From the NCBI RefSeq assembly GCF_014649715.1, contig NZ_BMTO01000001.1:521047-585046 (forward strand): a DNA stretch of 64,000 nt, written 5' to 3'. Source of the DNA: Streptomyces lateritius. Lineage in GTDB: Bacteria; Actinomycetota; Actinomycetes; Streptomycetales; Streptomycetaceae. The position numbers were made by a program, and so were the translations under genes. The notes under the pieces were generated by a model that searched no databases, had not been told where the DNA came from, and was given only the letters and a program-made list of their open reading frames with translations. This document shows positions 24,518 through 33,402 of this stretch, in pieces; the stretch's first letter is position 1, and the number at the start of each line of letters is the position of its first letter.

Positions 24518-25174
24518 TCACCAGCCGCGCGCGTGCCACTCGGGGAGGTGCGGGCGCTCGGCCCCGAGCGTCGTGTCCTTGCCGTGGCCCGGGTAGACCC
24601 AGGTCTCGTCCGGCAGGACGTCGAACAGCTTGGTCTCCACGTCCTGGATCAGGCTGGCGAAGGCCTCCGGGTCCTTCCAGGTGTTGCCGACCCCGCCGGG
24701 GAAGAGGCAGTCGCCGGTGAAGACGTGCGGGTGGCCGTGCGGGTCGTCGTAGATCAGGGCGATCGAGCCGGGCGTGTGCCCGACCAGGCGGCGGGCGGTC
24801 AGCTCGACCCGGCCCACCCGGACGGTGTCGCCGTCCTCGACCCGGACGTCGGTCGGGACCGGGATGCCCGCGGCGTCGTACGCCCCGGCGTACGTGCGGG
24901 CCCCGGTCGCGGCGACCACGTCGGCGAGCGCCTGCCAGTGGTCGCCGTGCCGGTGGGTGGTGACGACGGCCGCGATGCCGTCGTCACCGATCAGCGTGAG
25001 CAGTGTCGCGGCGTCGTTGGCCGCGTCGATCAGCAGCTGCTCGCCGGTCGCCCGGCAGCGCAGCAGATACGCGTTGTTGTCCATCGGACCGACCGCGACC
25101 TTGGAGACCATCAGGTCTGTCAGTTCGTGTACATCGGCCGCTCCGCCGACCTTCACAGCTCCGCTGTACGTCAT
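24518..25174 (-). CDS. Metallo-beta-lactamase-fold hydrolase
   Basis: This is a 218-residue glyoxalase II-like enzyme. Metal ligands are in THRHGDHW (HxHxDH, near residue 73), GHTPGS and FTGDCLFPGG with Asp, and the last His in YPGHGKDT. It has the short form without the separate glyoxalase II C-terminal helical domain, so hydrolysis of a thioester (for instance of a mycothiol adduct) or another ester is possible. It is on the same strand as the mycothiol-type isomerase gene ahead of it, which ends 50 bases before this start. A shared thiol-dependent detoxification role is an inference from that pairing. Confidence 0.87.
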   Translation of the reverse strand: MTYSGAVKVGGAADVHELTDLMVSKVAVGPMDNNAYLLRCRATGEQLLIDAANDAATLLTLIGDDGIAAVVTTHRHGDHWQALADVVAATGARTYAGAYDAAGIPVPTDVRVEDGDTVRVGRVELTARRLVGHTPGSIALIYDDPHGHPHVFTGDCLFPGGVGNTWKDPEAFASLIQDVETKLFDVLPDETWVYPGHGKDTTLGAERPHLPEWHARGW

Positions 25175-25224
25175 GGGCTCAGCCTATCGCCGGGCACCGA
25201 CAGCAGGCGGCTGCGGCGGGGCGG

Positions 25225-25911
25225 CTAGAGCGGCGGCAGCCCGGGGAGAGGCCCGCCCTCGACCGTGAGGGCCGAGCCGTCGCGGCGGCCCGCGAGCCAG
25301 CCGAGCAGCTCGGGCGCGGGCCCCGAGACGAGCACGTCCTCCCCGGAGCCGCCCCCGGTCGTCCAGACCCGCCCGTCGTCGGCCCGGACCGTGGTCGGCG
25401 GGACGTCCTTGTGCCCCGTGAACCGCTCCGCGAGGAAGTCGATCTCCCTCTCGACGAAGTCCCGGGGCAGGTCCTCCAGCTCGTAACCCACCCCGAGGTC
25501 GACGTGGTGGAGGGCCACCTCCACCCAGCGGCGGAAGGGGATGCGGGCGGCGCGGTCCGTGACGCCGTTGCGGAGTTCCACGGTCCGGTCCCAGTCGGCG
25601 GGCTCGCGGCCCGCGGCCTGGAGGCGCTCGGCGCTCTCGCGGACGTCGGCGAGCTGGACGTCGAGCGGGCGAGGGGCGTCGCGCGCGATGTCGGCGTCGC
25701 GGGTGGCGGCGTCCGGGTACATGGGCCGGCCCTGGAGAACGTTCACCAGGGCGTCGGCGTTACGGGCGATGTGAGCGAGGACATGACCGCGGGTCCAGCC
25801 GGGAAGCCGTGACGCCTCGGCGACGGCCGCGTTGTCCCATGAGGCGGCAGCGTCGAGGAGCCGCTCGGTCGCTTCGCGTACAGAGACCAGGTCACGCACA
25901 GGATCGATCAT
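25225..25911 (-). CDS. Maleylpyruvate isomerase-family, mycothiol-dependent type
   Basis: This is a 228-residue protein of the DinB-like four-helix bundle family (MDMPI N-terminal). [20 protein letters not shown] carries the first metal-binding His, and [17 protein letters not shown] carries the other His pair with Asp; together these bind Zn2+ in known members. The C-terminal part has the [19 protein letters not shown] segment typical of MDMPI_C. Mycothiol is the low-molecular-mass thiol of actinobacteria and is probably the cofactor. ATG 25911 was chosen; the longer frame reads into the uvrA promoter. The substrate is not known. Confidence 0.85.
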   Translation of the reverse strand: MIDPVRDLVSVREATERLLDAAASWDNAAVAEASRLPGWTRGHVLAHIARNADALVNVLQGRPMYPDAATRDADIARDAPRPLDVQLADVRESAERLQAAGREPADWDRTVELRNGVTDRAARIPFRRWVEVALHHVDLGVGYELEDLPRDFVEREIDFLAERFTGHKDVPPTTVRADDGRVWTTGGGSGEDVLVSGPAPELLGWLAGRRDGSALTVEGGPLPGLPPL

Positions 25912-25969
25912 GGCGCCGACCCTAGCGCTGCCACTCGTTCGGGTGAAGCGGTCACCGCGAGGCCGGTAT

Positions 25970-25985
25970 TCGAATGTGCGTGCTA
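25970..25985 (+). promoter_or_regulatory. Weak LexA-box-like site before uvrA
   Basis: TCGAAT-GTGC-GTGCTA matches 9 of the 12 fixed bases of the actinobacterial SOS box (TCGAAC-N4-GTTCGA) and overlaps a -10-like TATAGG (25984-25989). The right half is poor, so this is a candidate only. Confidence 0.3.
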
Positions 25986-25995
25986 TAGGCTCGGT

Positions 25996-26021
25996 GGAAG
26001 CATCCGGCATCCTTGGTTGTT
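25996..26021 (+). promoter_or_regulatory. Sigma-R-like promoter before uvrA
   Basis: GGAAG (25996-26000), 18 bases, then GTT (26019-26021) matches the thiol-stress sigma factor consensus GGAAT-N18-GTT with one change. It lies 90 bases before the chosen uvrA start. The spacing is exact, but such short motifs also occur by chance. Confidence 0.4.
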
Positions 26022-26109
26022 GGGTATTCAGGCACATCCAGGCATCCCCAGGCATATCTGCGACCCGCACTCCTGTGCCTCCGCTCTCTCAAGAAAGGTG
26101 CGGACCGGC

Positions 26110-29106
26110 GTGGCCGACCGTCTCATCGTTCGTGGCGCTCGCGAGCACAATCTCAAGAACGTCTCGCTCGACCTCCCGCGTGACTCCCTCATCGTCTTCA
26201 CCGGGCTGTCCGGGTCGGGCAAGTCCTCCCTCGCGTTCGACACGATCTTCGCCGAGGGCCAGCGCCGGTACGTCGAATCGCTCTCGTCGTACGCCCGGCA
26301 GTTCCTCGGCCAGATGGACAAGCCGGACGTGGACTTCATCGAAGGTCTCTCGCCCGCCGTCTCCATCGACCAGAAGTCGACCTCGCGCAACCCGCGCTCC
26401 ACGGTCGGCACCATCACCGAGGTCTACGACTACCTCCGCCTGCTCTTCGCCCGCATCGGCAAGCCGCACTGTCCCGAGTGCCACCGGCCGATCTCCCGGC
26501 AGTCGCCGCAGGCCATCGTCGACAAGGTCCTGGAGCTGCCCGAGGGCAGCCGCTTCCAGGTCCTCTCGCCGCTCGTGCGCGAGCGCAAGGGCGAGTTCGT
26601 CGATCTCTTCGCCGACCTCCAGACCAAGGGCTACAGCCGCGCGCGGGTGGACGGGCAGACCGTCCAGCTCACCGAGCCGCCGACCCTGAAGAAGCAGGAG
26701 AAGCACACGATCGAGGTGGTCGTCGACCGCCTCACCGTCAAGGACAGCGCCAAGCGCCGGCTCACCGACTCCGTCGAGACCGCGCTCGGCCTCTCGGGAG
26801 GCATGGTCGTGCTCGACTTCGTCGACCTCCCCGAGGACGACCCCGAGCGCGAGCGGATGTACTCGGAGCACCTGTACTGCCCGTACGACGACCTGTCCTT
26901 CGAGGAGCTGGAGCCCCGCTCCTTCTCCTTCAACTCCCCCTTCGGCGCCTGCCCGGACTGCACCGGCATCGGCACCCGCATGGAGGTCGACCCCGAGCTG
27001 ATCGTCCCGGACGAGGACCGGTCCCTCGACGAGGGCGCCATCCACCCCTGGTCGCACGGCCACACCAAGGAGTACTTCGGCCGGCTCATCGGCGGACTCT
27101 CCCAGGCGCTCGGCTTCCGTACGGACATTCCGTACGCCGGACTCCCGGCGCGGGCCAAGAAGGCCCTGATGTACGGCCACAAGACCCAGGTCGAGGTCCG
27201 CTACCGCAACCGGTACGGACGGGAGCGGGCGTACACCACCCCGGCCTTCGAAGGCGCCGTCACCTTCGTCAAGCGGCGGCACAGCGAGGCCGAGAGCGAC
27301 TCCAGCCGTGAGCGCTTCGAGGGGTACATGCGCGAGGTGCCCTGCCCCACCTGCGAGGGCACCCGACTCAAGCCGATCGTCCTCGCGGTCACGGTCATGG
27401 AGAAGTCCATCGCCGAGGTCGCCGCGATGTCGATCAGCGAGTGCGCCGACTTCCTCGGCCGTCTGAAGCTCAACGCCCGCGACAAGAAGATCGCCGAGCG
27501 GGTCCTGAAGGAGGTCAACGAGCGGCTGCGCTTCCTCGTCGACGTCGGCCTCGACTACCTCTCGCTCAACCGCGCGGCCGGCACCCTCTCGGGCGGCGAG
27601 GCCCAGCGGATCCGGCTCGCCACCCAGATCGGCTCCGGTCTTGTCGGCGTGCTGTACGTCCTGGACGAGCCGTCCATCGGCCTGCACCAGCGTGACAACC
27701 ACCGGCTCATCGAGACCCTGGTCCGGCTCCGGGACATGGGCAACACGCTCATCGTCGTCGAGCACGACGAGGACACCATCAAGGTCGCCGACTGGGTCGT
27801 CGACATCGGCCCCGGCGCGGGCGAGCACGGCGGCAAGGTCGTCCACTCGGGCTCCCTGGCGGAGCTGCTCACCAACGAGGAGTCGATGACCGGGCAGTAC
27901 CTGTCGGGCCGCAAGGCCATCGCGACTCCGGACATCCGCCGACCCGTGGACCCCTCGCGCCGTCTCACCGTGCACGGCGCCCGGGAGAACAACCTGCGGG
28001 ACATCGACGTCTCCTTCCCGCTGGGCGTCCTCACGGCCGTCACCGGAGTCTCCGGCTCCGGCAAGTCGACCCTGGTCAACGACATCCTCTACACCCACCT
28101 GGCCCGCGAGCTGAACGGCGCCAAGTCGGTGCCGGGGCGGCACACGCGCGTGGACGGCGACGACCTCGTCGACAAGGTCGTCCACGTCGACCAGTCGCCC
28201 ATCGGGCGGACCCCGCGGTCCAACCCGGCGACGTACACCGGCGTCTTCGACCATGTGCGCAAGCTCTTCGCCGAGACCATGGAGGCGAAGGTCCGTGGTT
28301 ATCTGCCCGGCCGGTTCTCCTTCAACGTCAAGGGCGGACGCTGCGAGAACTGCTCCGGCGACGGCACGATCAAGATCGAGATGAACTTCCTCCCGGACGT
28401 GTACGTCCCGTGCGAGGTCTGCCACGGCGACCGGTACAACCGGGAGACCCTGGAGGTCCACTACAAGGGCAAGTCCATCGCCGAGGTCCTGAACATGCCG
28501 ATCGAGGAGGCCCTCGACTTCTTCGAGGCCGTCCCCACGATCGCCCGCCACCTGCGCACGCTCAACGAGGTGGGCCTCGGGTACGTCCGGCTCGGCCAGT
28601 CCGCGCCGACGCTCTCGGGCGGTGAGGCGCAGCGCGTGAAGCTCGCCTCCGAGCTCCAGAAGCGCTCGACGGGACGCACGGTCTACGTCCTGGACGAGCC
28701 GACCACCGGTCTGCACTTCGAGGACATCTCCAAGCTGATCAAGGTCCTCTCCGGTCTGGTCGACAAGGGCAACTCGGTGATCGTCATCGAGCACAACCTC
28801 GATGTCATCAAGACCGCGGACTGGGTCGTCGACATGGGTCCCGAGGGTGGCAGCGGCGGCGGCCTGGTGATCGCCGAGGGCACCCCGGAGGAGGTCGCCT
28901 CGGTCTCGACGAGCCACACCGGCAAGTTCCTCCGCGAGATCCTCGGCGACCGGATCAGCGACGCGACCGTCCCGGCGGCGCGCAGCGGCAACGGCGCGGC
29001 GAAGAAGACGGCCGCGAAGAAGGCCGCGGCGAAGAAGACCGCGGCCAAGGCACCCGCCAAGGCGCCGGCGAAGAAGGTGGCGACCGCTCGGGCGCGCAAG
29101 GCGTGA
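26110..29106 (+). CDS. uvrA: Excinuclease ABC subunit A
   Basis: This is a 998-residue damage-recognition ATPase. Two ABC modules are complete: GLSGSGKSS (32-40) with [12 protein letters not shown], and GVSGSGKST in the second half with [12 protein letters not shown]. Zinc-binding CxxC pairs are present ([33 protein letters not shown]). The body ends normally and is followed by a Lys/Ala tail of about 38 residues with repeated AAKK and PAK, like a histone H1 or HupS tail, which should add non-specific DNA contact. GTG 26110 lies 11 bases from an AAAGG site; GTG 26098 is too close to it. It partners with UvrB and UvrC in this window. Confidence 0.97.
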   Translation: MADRLIVRGAREHNLKNVSLDLPRDSLIVFTGLSGSGKSSLAFDTIFAEGQRRYVESLSSYARQFLGQMDKPDVDFIEGLSPAVSIDQKSTSRNPRSTVGTITEVYDYLRLLFARIGKPHCPECHRPISRQSPQAIVDKVLELPEGSRFQVLSPLVRERKGEFVDLFADLQTKGYSRARVDGQTVQLTEPPTLKKQEKHTIEVVVDRLTVKDSAKRRLTDSVETALGLSGGMVVLDFVDLPEDDPERERMYSEHLYCPYDDLSFEELEPRSFSFNSPFGACPDCTGIGTRMEVDPELIVPDEDRSLDEGAIHPWSHGHTKEYFGRLIGGLSQALGFRTDIPYAGLPARAKKALMYGHKTQVEVRYRNRYGRERAYTTPAFEGAVTFVKRRHSEAESDSSRERFEGYMREVPCPTCEGTRLKPIVLAVTVMEKSIAEVAAMSISECADFLGRLKLNARDKKIAERVLKEVNERLRFLVDVGLDYLSLNRAAGTLSGGEAQRIRLATQIGSGLVGVLYVLDEPSIGLHQRDNHRLIETLVRLRDMGNTLIVVEHDEDTIKVADWVVDIGPGAGEHGGKVVHSGSLAELLTNEESMTGQYLSGRKAIATPDIRRPVDPSRRLTVHGARENNLRDIDVSFPLGVLTAVTGVSGSGKSTLVNDILYTHLARELNGAKSVPGRHTRVDGDDLVDKVVHVDQSPIGRTPRSNPATYTGVFDHVRKLFAETMEAKVRGYLPGRFSFNVKGGRCENCSGDGTIKIEMNFLPDVYVPCEVCHGDRYNRETLEVHYKGKSIAEVLNMPIEEALDFFEAVPTIARHLRTLNEVGLGYVRLGQSAPTLSGGEAQRVKLASELQKRSTGRTVYVLDEPTTGLHFEDISKLIKVLSGLVDKGNSVIVIEHNLDVIKTADWVVDMGPEGGSGGGLVIAEGTPEEVASVSTSHTGKFLREILGDRISDATVPAARSGNGAAKKTAAKKAAAKKTAAKAPAKAPAKKVATARARKA

Positions 29107-29113
29107 CGACGGC

Positions 29114-29146
29114 GAGGGCGGGGGCGCGGCGCGCGCCCCCGCCCTC
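29114..29146. terminator. 15-bp hairpin between uvrA and the sugar kinase
   Basis: Arms 29114-29128 and 29132-29146 pair perfectly with a 3-nt loop. It serves two convergent genes. Confidence 0.8.
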
Positions 29147-29166
29147 TCACGCCTCCCGGCCGGCTC

Positions 29167-30057
29167 TCAGGCGTTCAGTTCGTGCCCGTACGGCGGCTCC
29201 GCGCCCGGACGCGTGCAGGTGAGCGCCGCCGCCCTGGCCGCGTAGGTCAGCAGTTCCCGCCACGCACCGGCGTCCAGCGAGGCCGGCGGGCGGTACGCCA
29301 GGCCGTGGAGGAGGGCCGCGTTCACCGTGTCGCCCGCGCCGATCGTGTCCGCGACCGCCACCCGTACGGCCGGAACCGACACCTCGTACGACGGTGTGAA
29401 GGCCGTCAGGCCCGCCCCGCCCCGGGTCAGGACCACCGCCGACGGCCCGCGCGCCAGCCACTCCCGCGGGGTGCCGCCCAGCCACGCCGCGTCCTCCGCC
29501 GAGAGCTTCAGGAGGGAGACGTACGGCAGCCAGGCAGTGAAGCGCTCCCGGTAGGCGGCCGGATCCGGGATCAGGGCCGGGCGGATGTTGGGGTCGAGGA
29601 GCGTGAAGGCGCCGCGCCGCGACTCGCGGCGCAGCAGCGCCTCGTACGCGCTCGCGCCCGGCTCCAGGGCCAGGGAACAGGTGCCGAAGGCCAGCGCCCG
29701 GACCTCCTCGGGCAGCCGCTCCGGCAGGGCGAAGAGCCGGTCGGCCGTGCCCTCGACGTAGAAGCCGTACTGTGCGGAACCGTCCCGCCCCACCGAGGCG
29801 ACCGCGAGCGTCGTCGGCTCGGGCCCCCGCTGCACGAGCCCGTCACCCACCCCGGAGGCCCGCAGGCCGTCGAGCAGCGCCCCACCGAAGGCGTCCGTCG
29901 AGATCCGGGAGCAGAAGGCGACGTCCGCACCGAGCCGGCCCAGCGCCACGGCCGTGTTGTACGGGCCGCCGCCGGGCCGGGGGACCAGCGGGGACAAGGG
30001 ACCCGGCGCCCCGGCCGGGACCAGGTCGATCAGGGACTCACCGGCGACGACGATCAC
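29167..30057 (-). CDS. PfkB-family sugar kinase (fructokinase-like)
   Basis: This is a 296-residue ribokinase-fold kinase. It starts VIVVAGESLIDLVP, typical for this group, and has GGGPYNTAVALGRLGADV as signature 1 and DTIGAGDTVNAALLHGL with the catalytic Asp as signature 2. An internal TLLDPNIRP and LLKLSAEDAAWL match fructokinase-type members. The product is probably a hexose phosphate. GTG 30057 is preferred over GTG 30090, which adds residues unlike the family. It is divergent from the Rieske gene; the space between holds a 42-bp repeat. No sugar transporter adjoins it, so the substrate is uncertain. Confidence 0.88.
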   Translation of the reverse strand: MIVVAGESLIDLVPAGAPGPLSPLVPRPGGGPYNTAVALGRLGADVAFCSRISTDAFGGALLDGLRASGVGDGLVQRGPEPTTLAVASVGRDGSAQYGFYVEGTADRLFALPERLPEEVRALAFGTCSLALEPGASAYEALLRRESRRGAFTLLDPNIRPALIPDPAAYRERFTAWLPYVSLLKLSAEDAAWLGGTPREWLARGPSAVVLTRGGAGLTAFTPSYEVSVPAVRVAVADTIGAGDTVNAALLHGLAYRPPASLDAGAWRELLTYAARAAALTCTRPGAEPPYGHELNA

Positions 30058-30104
30058 GCCGGTGAACGTAACCCATGCCCGCCTGGCCACGACAGCCCGG
30101 CAGC

Positions 30105-30196
30105 CCCCCGCGGCCGCCCGGCACCTGCCAGCGGCCCCGCGCCCGGCCCCCGCGGCCGCCCGGCACCTGCCAGCGGCCCCGCGCCCGGCCCCCGCG
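30105..30196. repeat. 42-bp tandem repeat, 2.2 copies
   Basis: Copy 1 is 30105-30146 and copy 2 is 30147-30188, identical by eye. A third copy is cut off after about eight bases. The unit is GC-only in long runs (CGCGGCCGCCCGGCACC and so on). It lies between the divergent kinase and Rieske genes. Confidence 0.9.
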
Positions 30197-30265
30197 AAGC
30201 CGCCCGGGCCCGCGCCGGTATCGTCGGTTCGTCACCTCATGCCCCGATCCGACCGTGGAGCGCTC

Positions 30266-30691
30266 ATGTCCGGCCAGTCCACTCGCCGCACCGTACTGAA
30301 AGGCGCCGCCCTCGCCGGCGCCGCCGGGCTGGGTGCCGCCGCCTGCTCCACCGACTCCAAGCTCGGCCACGCCCAGGTCCCGACCCCGACCGCCCCGGTC
30401 ACCCTCGGCGCCCCCGACGAGGTGCCGGTCGGCGGCGCCAAGCTCTACCGCGAGCAGCGTGTCCTGGTGAGCTGCCCGGCCAAGGGCCGGTACAAGGCAT
30501 TCAGCGCCCAGTGCACCCACGCCGGCTGCGTCCTGGACAAGATCGAGAACAACGAGGGCAACTGCCCCTGCCACGGCAGCCGCTTCGACGTGACCACCGG
30601 CAAGGCCCTCCAGGGCCCGGCGACCGTTCCGCTCCCCGAGGTCCCCGTCCGGGTCGAGAACGGCCGGCTGGTCGCGGGCCCCGAAGCCTGA
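30266..30691 (+). CDS. Rieske [2Fe-2S] protein, exported
   Basis: This is a 141-residue small ferredoxin-like protein. The N-terminus has an RR pair (STRRTVLKGAALAG), a hydrophobic stretch and AAAC, i.e. a Tat-type signal with lipobox-like end, so the folded protein with cluster is exported and probably lipid-anchored. The cluster ligands are in CTHAGC (near residue 84) and CPCHGS (near residue 103). It is much shorter than the qcrA Rieske subunit and is not near other bc1 genes, so it is likely a stand-alone electron carrier. ATG 30266 follows GTGGAG. A start at 30239 is possible. Confidence 0.9.
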   Translation: MSGQSTRRTVLKGAALAGAAGLGAAACSTDSKLGHAQVPTPTAPVTLGAPDEVPVGGAKLYREQRVLVSCPAKGRYKAFSAQCTHAGCVLDKIENNEGNCPCHGSRFDVTTGKALQGPATVPLPEVPVRVENGRLVAGPEA

Positions 30692-30713
30692 GGGGTGCCC
30701 GCGGGACGACGCG

Positions 30714-31643
30714 TCACGCCCAGTCCCAGTCGATCCCCAGCAGCCCCGGCCGTACCCCCTGCTCCACCAGGTGCACCGTGCGGTGCCGCCCGCCGAGCGT
30801 CAGGTCCGCGCGGCCGCCGCGCGGCGCTCCGGCCGAGACCTGGGCGAAGCGCCGGCACCGCACCGGCAGCGCCGCCTCGTCGAACCGCACCTGGAGCACG
30901 TACTGCCCGCCGGCGAAGCTGAACCCGCGGACGTACTCCCCGCTCGGACCGGCCGTCCCGTCCTCGAAGCCGTACGAGAAGAGATACGTCTCCCCGGCCC
31001 GCAGCCGGGCGTCGAAGAGCAGCTCCGCGACCAGCACCCCCGTCTCGCGGTGCCAACGCACCCGGCCCGTACGGCAGTTCTCCGACGCCCGCACCTCCAC
31101 CCGCGCCGGGTCGCAGCCCGGGTCGCCGTGGTGGATGGCCAGATAGCGGTCGATCCCGTCCCGGTGCGCCCGCACCACATGCTGCGAGTCGCGCCCCACC
31201 AGTTCGCGCGCCGCCCCGATCCGTACCCGCTCGAGGTGGCCGACCGTGTGGAGCCCGCCGTCCACCGGCGACTCCAGCTCGGCGAGCAGCTCCTCCACGA
31301 CGCCGGAGGCATCGACCAGCGAGCGGTACGAGCGCCCCGCCGGACGCTCCACGTCGGCGCGCACGGCCGAGCCCTCGGCCAGCAGCCGGATCAGCGAGTT
31401 CCCGGGCAGCTGGAGGACCTCCTCGAGCGCGCGCACGGCCTTCATCGACTCGGGCCGCTGGGGACGGCGGGCGCCCTGCTGCCAGTAACTCAGGCTGGTC
31501 ACGCCGACCTTGACGCCCCGATGGGCGAGGTGGTGCTGCACCCGCTGGAGCGGCAGGCCACGCACCGCGAGCGCCGTGCGCAGCGCCAGGTGGAACGGTC
31601 CGGTGTGCAGCAACTGCACCAGATCGGCCTCGGTGTGCCCCAC
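30714..31643 (-). CDS. Helix-turn-helix regulator with large C-terminal domain
   Basis: This is a 309-residue protein. Residues about 25-100 look like an XRE-type DNA-binding region (ALRTALAVRGLPLQRVQHHLA, then VGVTSLSYWQQGARRPQRPES, then ALEEVLQLPGNSLIRLL). The rest is a beta-rich sensor-like domain with LHTVGHLERVRIGAARELVGRD and a DPARVEVRASENCRTGRVRW strand, which I cannot assign. It is divergent from the secreted peptidase gene across 241 bases, and may control the peptidase and its partner. The effector is unknown. Confidence 0.82.
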   Translation of the reverse strand: MGHTEADLVQLLHTGPFHLALRTALAVRGLPLQRVQHHLAHRGVKVGVTSLSYWQQGARRPQRPESMKAVRALEEVLQLPGNSLIRLLAEGSAVRADVERPAGRSYRSLVDASGVVEELLAELESPVDGGLHTVGHLERVRIGAARELVGRDSQHVVRAHRDGIDRYLAIHHGDPGCDPARVEVRASENCRTGRVRWHRETGVLVAELLFDARLRAGETYLFSYGFEDGTAGPSGEYVRGFSFAGGQYVLQVRFDEAALPVRCRRFAQVSAGAPRGGRADLTLGGRHRTVHLVEQGVRPGLLGIDWDWA

Positions 31644-31884
31644 GGGGACTCCTCAGTGAACGTTCACGACGAAGGTGGCGGACCACAGTGCCGCCGACGG
31701 CGGGCCCGCAGATGGCGCGCGGGAGCCCGTTCACACCCGGGTCACAGCGTTCACAGCGCGCCGTCACCCCGCATTGAAGCGTGTTGACCCGCGCCCCACA
31801 ACGCTCGATGCTCCTCGACAGCGTCCGGACGCGCTCCTCCGACTCCCCACATCCCCACACACCCCCCGCCTCGGGAGGAACGCG

Positions 31885-32478
31885 ATGCGCAGAACAAAGC
31901 TGTCTTTCGCGGCACTCGCCGCTGCCGCCCTCTTCCTCGTCCCCACCACCTCGGCCTCGGCCTCCTCCGCCGCCCCGTACGAGGACGCGTCGGCCCTCGC
32001 GTACAAGCGCCTGAACATCACCATGCAGGCGCAGCAGAAGACCAACTGGTGCTGGGCCGCCGGCGGCAACACCATCGCCACCTGGTTCGGCCGCGGCTAC
32101 ACGCAGAACCAGTTCTGCAACGCCGCCTTCAACCGCCAGCAGGGCTACGACTGCCCCAACAACCAGGCCACCCTCGGCAACGTCCAGACCGGACTGCGCT
32201 GGGCGGGCGTCAACCCCGGCTCGTACGTGACCGGCTGGCTGCGCTACGCGACCGTGCAGAACGAGATCAACGCCGACCGCCCGATCGAGACGCGGATCCA
32301 GTGGTCGAGCGGCGGCGGCCACATGCATGTGATCTACGGCTACGACGACGCGAACAGCTGGGTCTACTGGGGCGACCCCTGGCCCTCCAGCGACCGCTAC
32401 AACTGGGCCTCGCACGCCTGGTACGTGAACAACGGCTCCTTCTCCTGGACCCACTCGCTCTACCGGATAGGGGCGTGA
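31885..32478 (+). CDS. Secreted papain-like cysteine peptidase
   Basis: This is a 197-residue exported enzyme. The signal peptide ends near ASA-SS (residue 27). The active Cys is C56 in KTNWCWAA, the His is in GGGHMHVIYGYD, and an Asn/Asp in YWGDPWP completes a plausible triad. Further Cys (NQFCNAA, YDCPNN) may form a disulfide. The compact size suits the papain-like C39_2 or staphopain type. ATG 31885 follows GGGAGGAA. The next gene starts at or just after its stop, and an HTH regulator is divergent upstream. Self-toxicity protection is not evident; no pro-region of usual length is visible. Confidence 0.87.
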   Translation: MRRTKLSFAALAAAALFLVPTTSASASSAAPYEDASALAYKRLNITMQAQQKTNWCWAAGGNTIATWFGRGYTQNQFCNAAFNRQQGYDCPNNQATLGNVQTGLRWAGVNPGSYVTGWLRYATVQNEINADRPIETRIQWSSGGGHMHVIYGYDDANSWVYWGDPWPSSDRYNWASHAWYVNNGSFSWTHSLYRIGA

Positions 32479-32483
32479 CGACG

Positions 32484-33263
32484 ATGACCCACGTACGTGC
32501 CGCGAGCGCCGGGCTCCTGGCCGCCCTCGCCCTCGTCGCCCTCGGTTCCGTCCCGGCCGAGGCCGCGGACGCCCCTCCCGCCGCAGGCCCCGAGCAGGCG
32601 GCCTCCGCCCCGGAGACCCTGGACACGCTCTCCCGCTTCTTCTCCCGCGACGGCGCCCTCGCGCGCTCCGCGGCCCGGCCCCGCATCGAGGGCGCCTCGG
32701 TGCCGGTACGGGTCCTGTCCCCGGACTTCGTGGCGGGGAAGGCGGGCGCTCCGGTGGCCCGGGTCGAGTTCCACGCCAGCAAGGCGGTCGCCTCGGACGG
32801 GCAGACCGCCTCGCTGTGGACCGTGCGGCAGGCGGGCGGCTGGCGGGTCGTGAACATCGCCACCGGCGACGACGAGACCCGCTACGCGGCGCAGGGGGAG
32901 CGGACGCTGCCGGGCGGCGTCGTGTTCCGTGAGCCGCAGATCGACGCCTGGTACGTCCACAAGGGCGCGAAGGTGCTCCCGCTCGACGAGGACGCGGTGC
33001 GCGCGGTCGGCGGCGACGGGACGAGCCTGGCCGCCTACCGGGAGCGGGTGACCCGGGCGTACGGCGACAAGCTGCCCGGCTCCGGCTACGCGCGCAAGGG
33101 CGCGGCCGGGGGCTACGACGCCCCGCCCCCCGACCGTGAGGAGCCACTGGTCACAGCCGCCTCCGCCACGGCCGGCGCGGGCGCGGTCCTGGCCCTCGGT
33201 CTCGTCGCCACGGCCGCGTGGCGCCGTCGCCGCACGGCCTCCCGCCAGGAGCCGGCCGCCTGA
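32484..33263 (+). CDS. Secreted protein with C-terminal membrane anchor
   Basis: This is a 259-residue protein with an N-terminal signal peptide (cleavage near AEA-AD, residue 27) and a C-terminal helix (residues about 226-248) followed by RRRR, so the mature part is outside and anchored by its tail. The mid part includes LDTLSRFFSRDG and beta strands with SPDFVAGKAGAPVARVEFHASKAV. The family is unknown to me. It starts six bases after the peptidase stop, or at GTG 32475 with a GTGA overlap. It is probably the partner, substrate or inhibitor of the peptidase. No LPxTG motif is present. Confidence 0.78.
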   Translation: MTHVRAASAGLLAALALVALGSVPAEAADAPPAAGPEQAASAPETLDTLSRFFSRDGALARSAARPRIEGASVPVRVLSPDFVAGKAGAPVARVEFHASKAVASDGQTASLWTVRQAGGWRVVNIATGDDETRYAAQGERTLPGGVVFREPQIDAWYVHKGAKVLPLDEDAVRAVGGDGTSLAAYRERVTRAYGDKLPGSGYARKGAAGGYDAPPPDREEPLVTAASATAGAGAVLALGLVATAAWRRRRTASRQEPAA

Positions 33264-33271
33264 CCCGCACG

Positions 33272-33310
33272 GGCACGTAGGGCACGGCGGGGCACGGTAG
33301 GGCACGGCGG
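33272..33310. repeat. GGCACG repeats, four copies about 10 bp apart
   Basis: GGCACG occurs at 33272, 33281, 33291 and 33301 with similar flanks (GTAG or GCGG). It lies between the anchored-protein stop and uvrC. Confidence 0.75.
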
Positions 33311-33366
33311 GTGAGCCCCCGCCGGGCCCCGCACCCTCCGCCCCGCTTCGCCAACGAGTGCGGCAT

Positions 33367-33395
33367 CCCTGACTGTCGGTTCCCGACAGTAGGGT
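33367..33395 (+). promoter_or_regulatory. uvrC promoter with spacer palindrome
   Basis: ACTGTCGG-TTC-CCGACAGT (33372-33390) is a perfect 19-base inverted repeat ending at a -10 TAGGGT (33390-33395). The likely -35 region (CTGACT, 33369-33374) overlaps its left edge. ATG 33403 is only seven bases after the -10, so the mRNA is nearly leaderless. A repressor or a DNA-damage regulator could sit here. Confidence 0.5.
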
Positions 33396-33402
33396 GGGGA
33401 AC

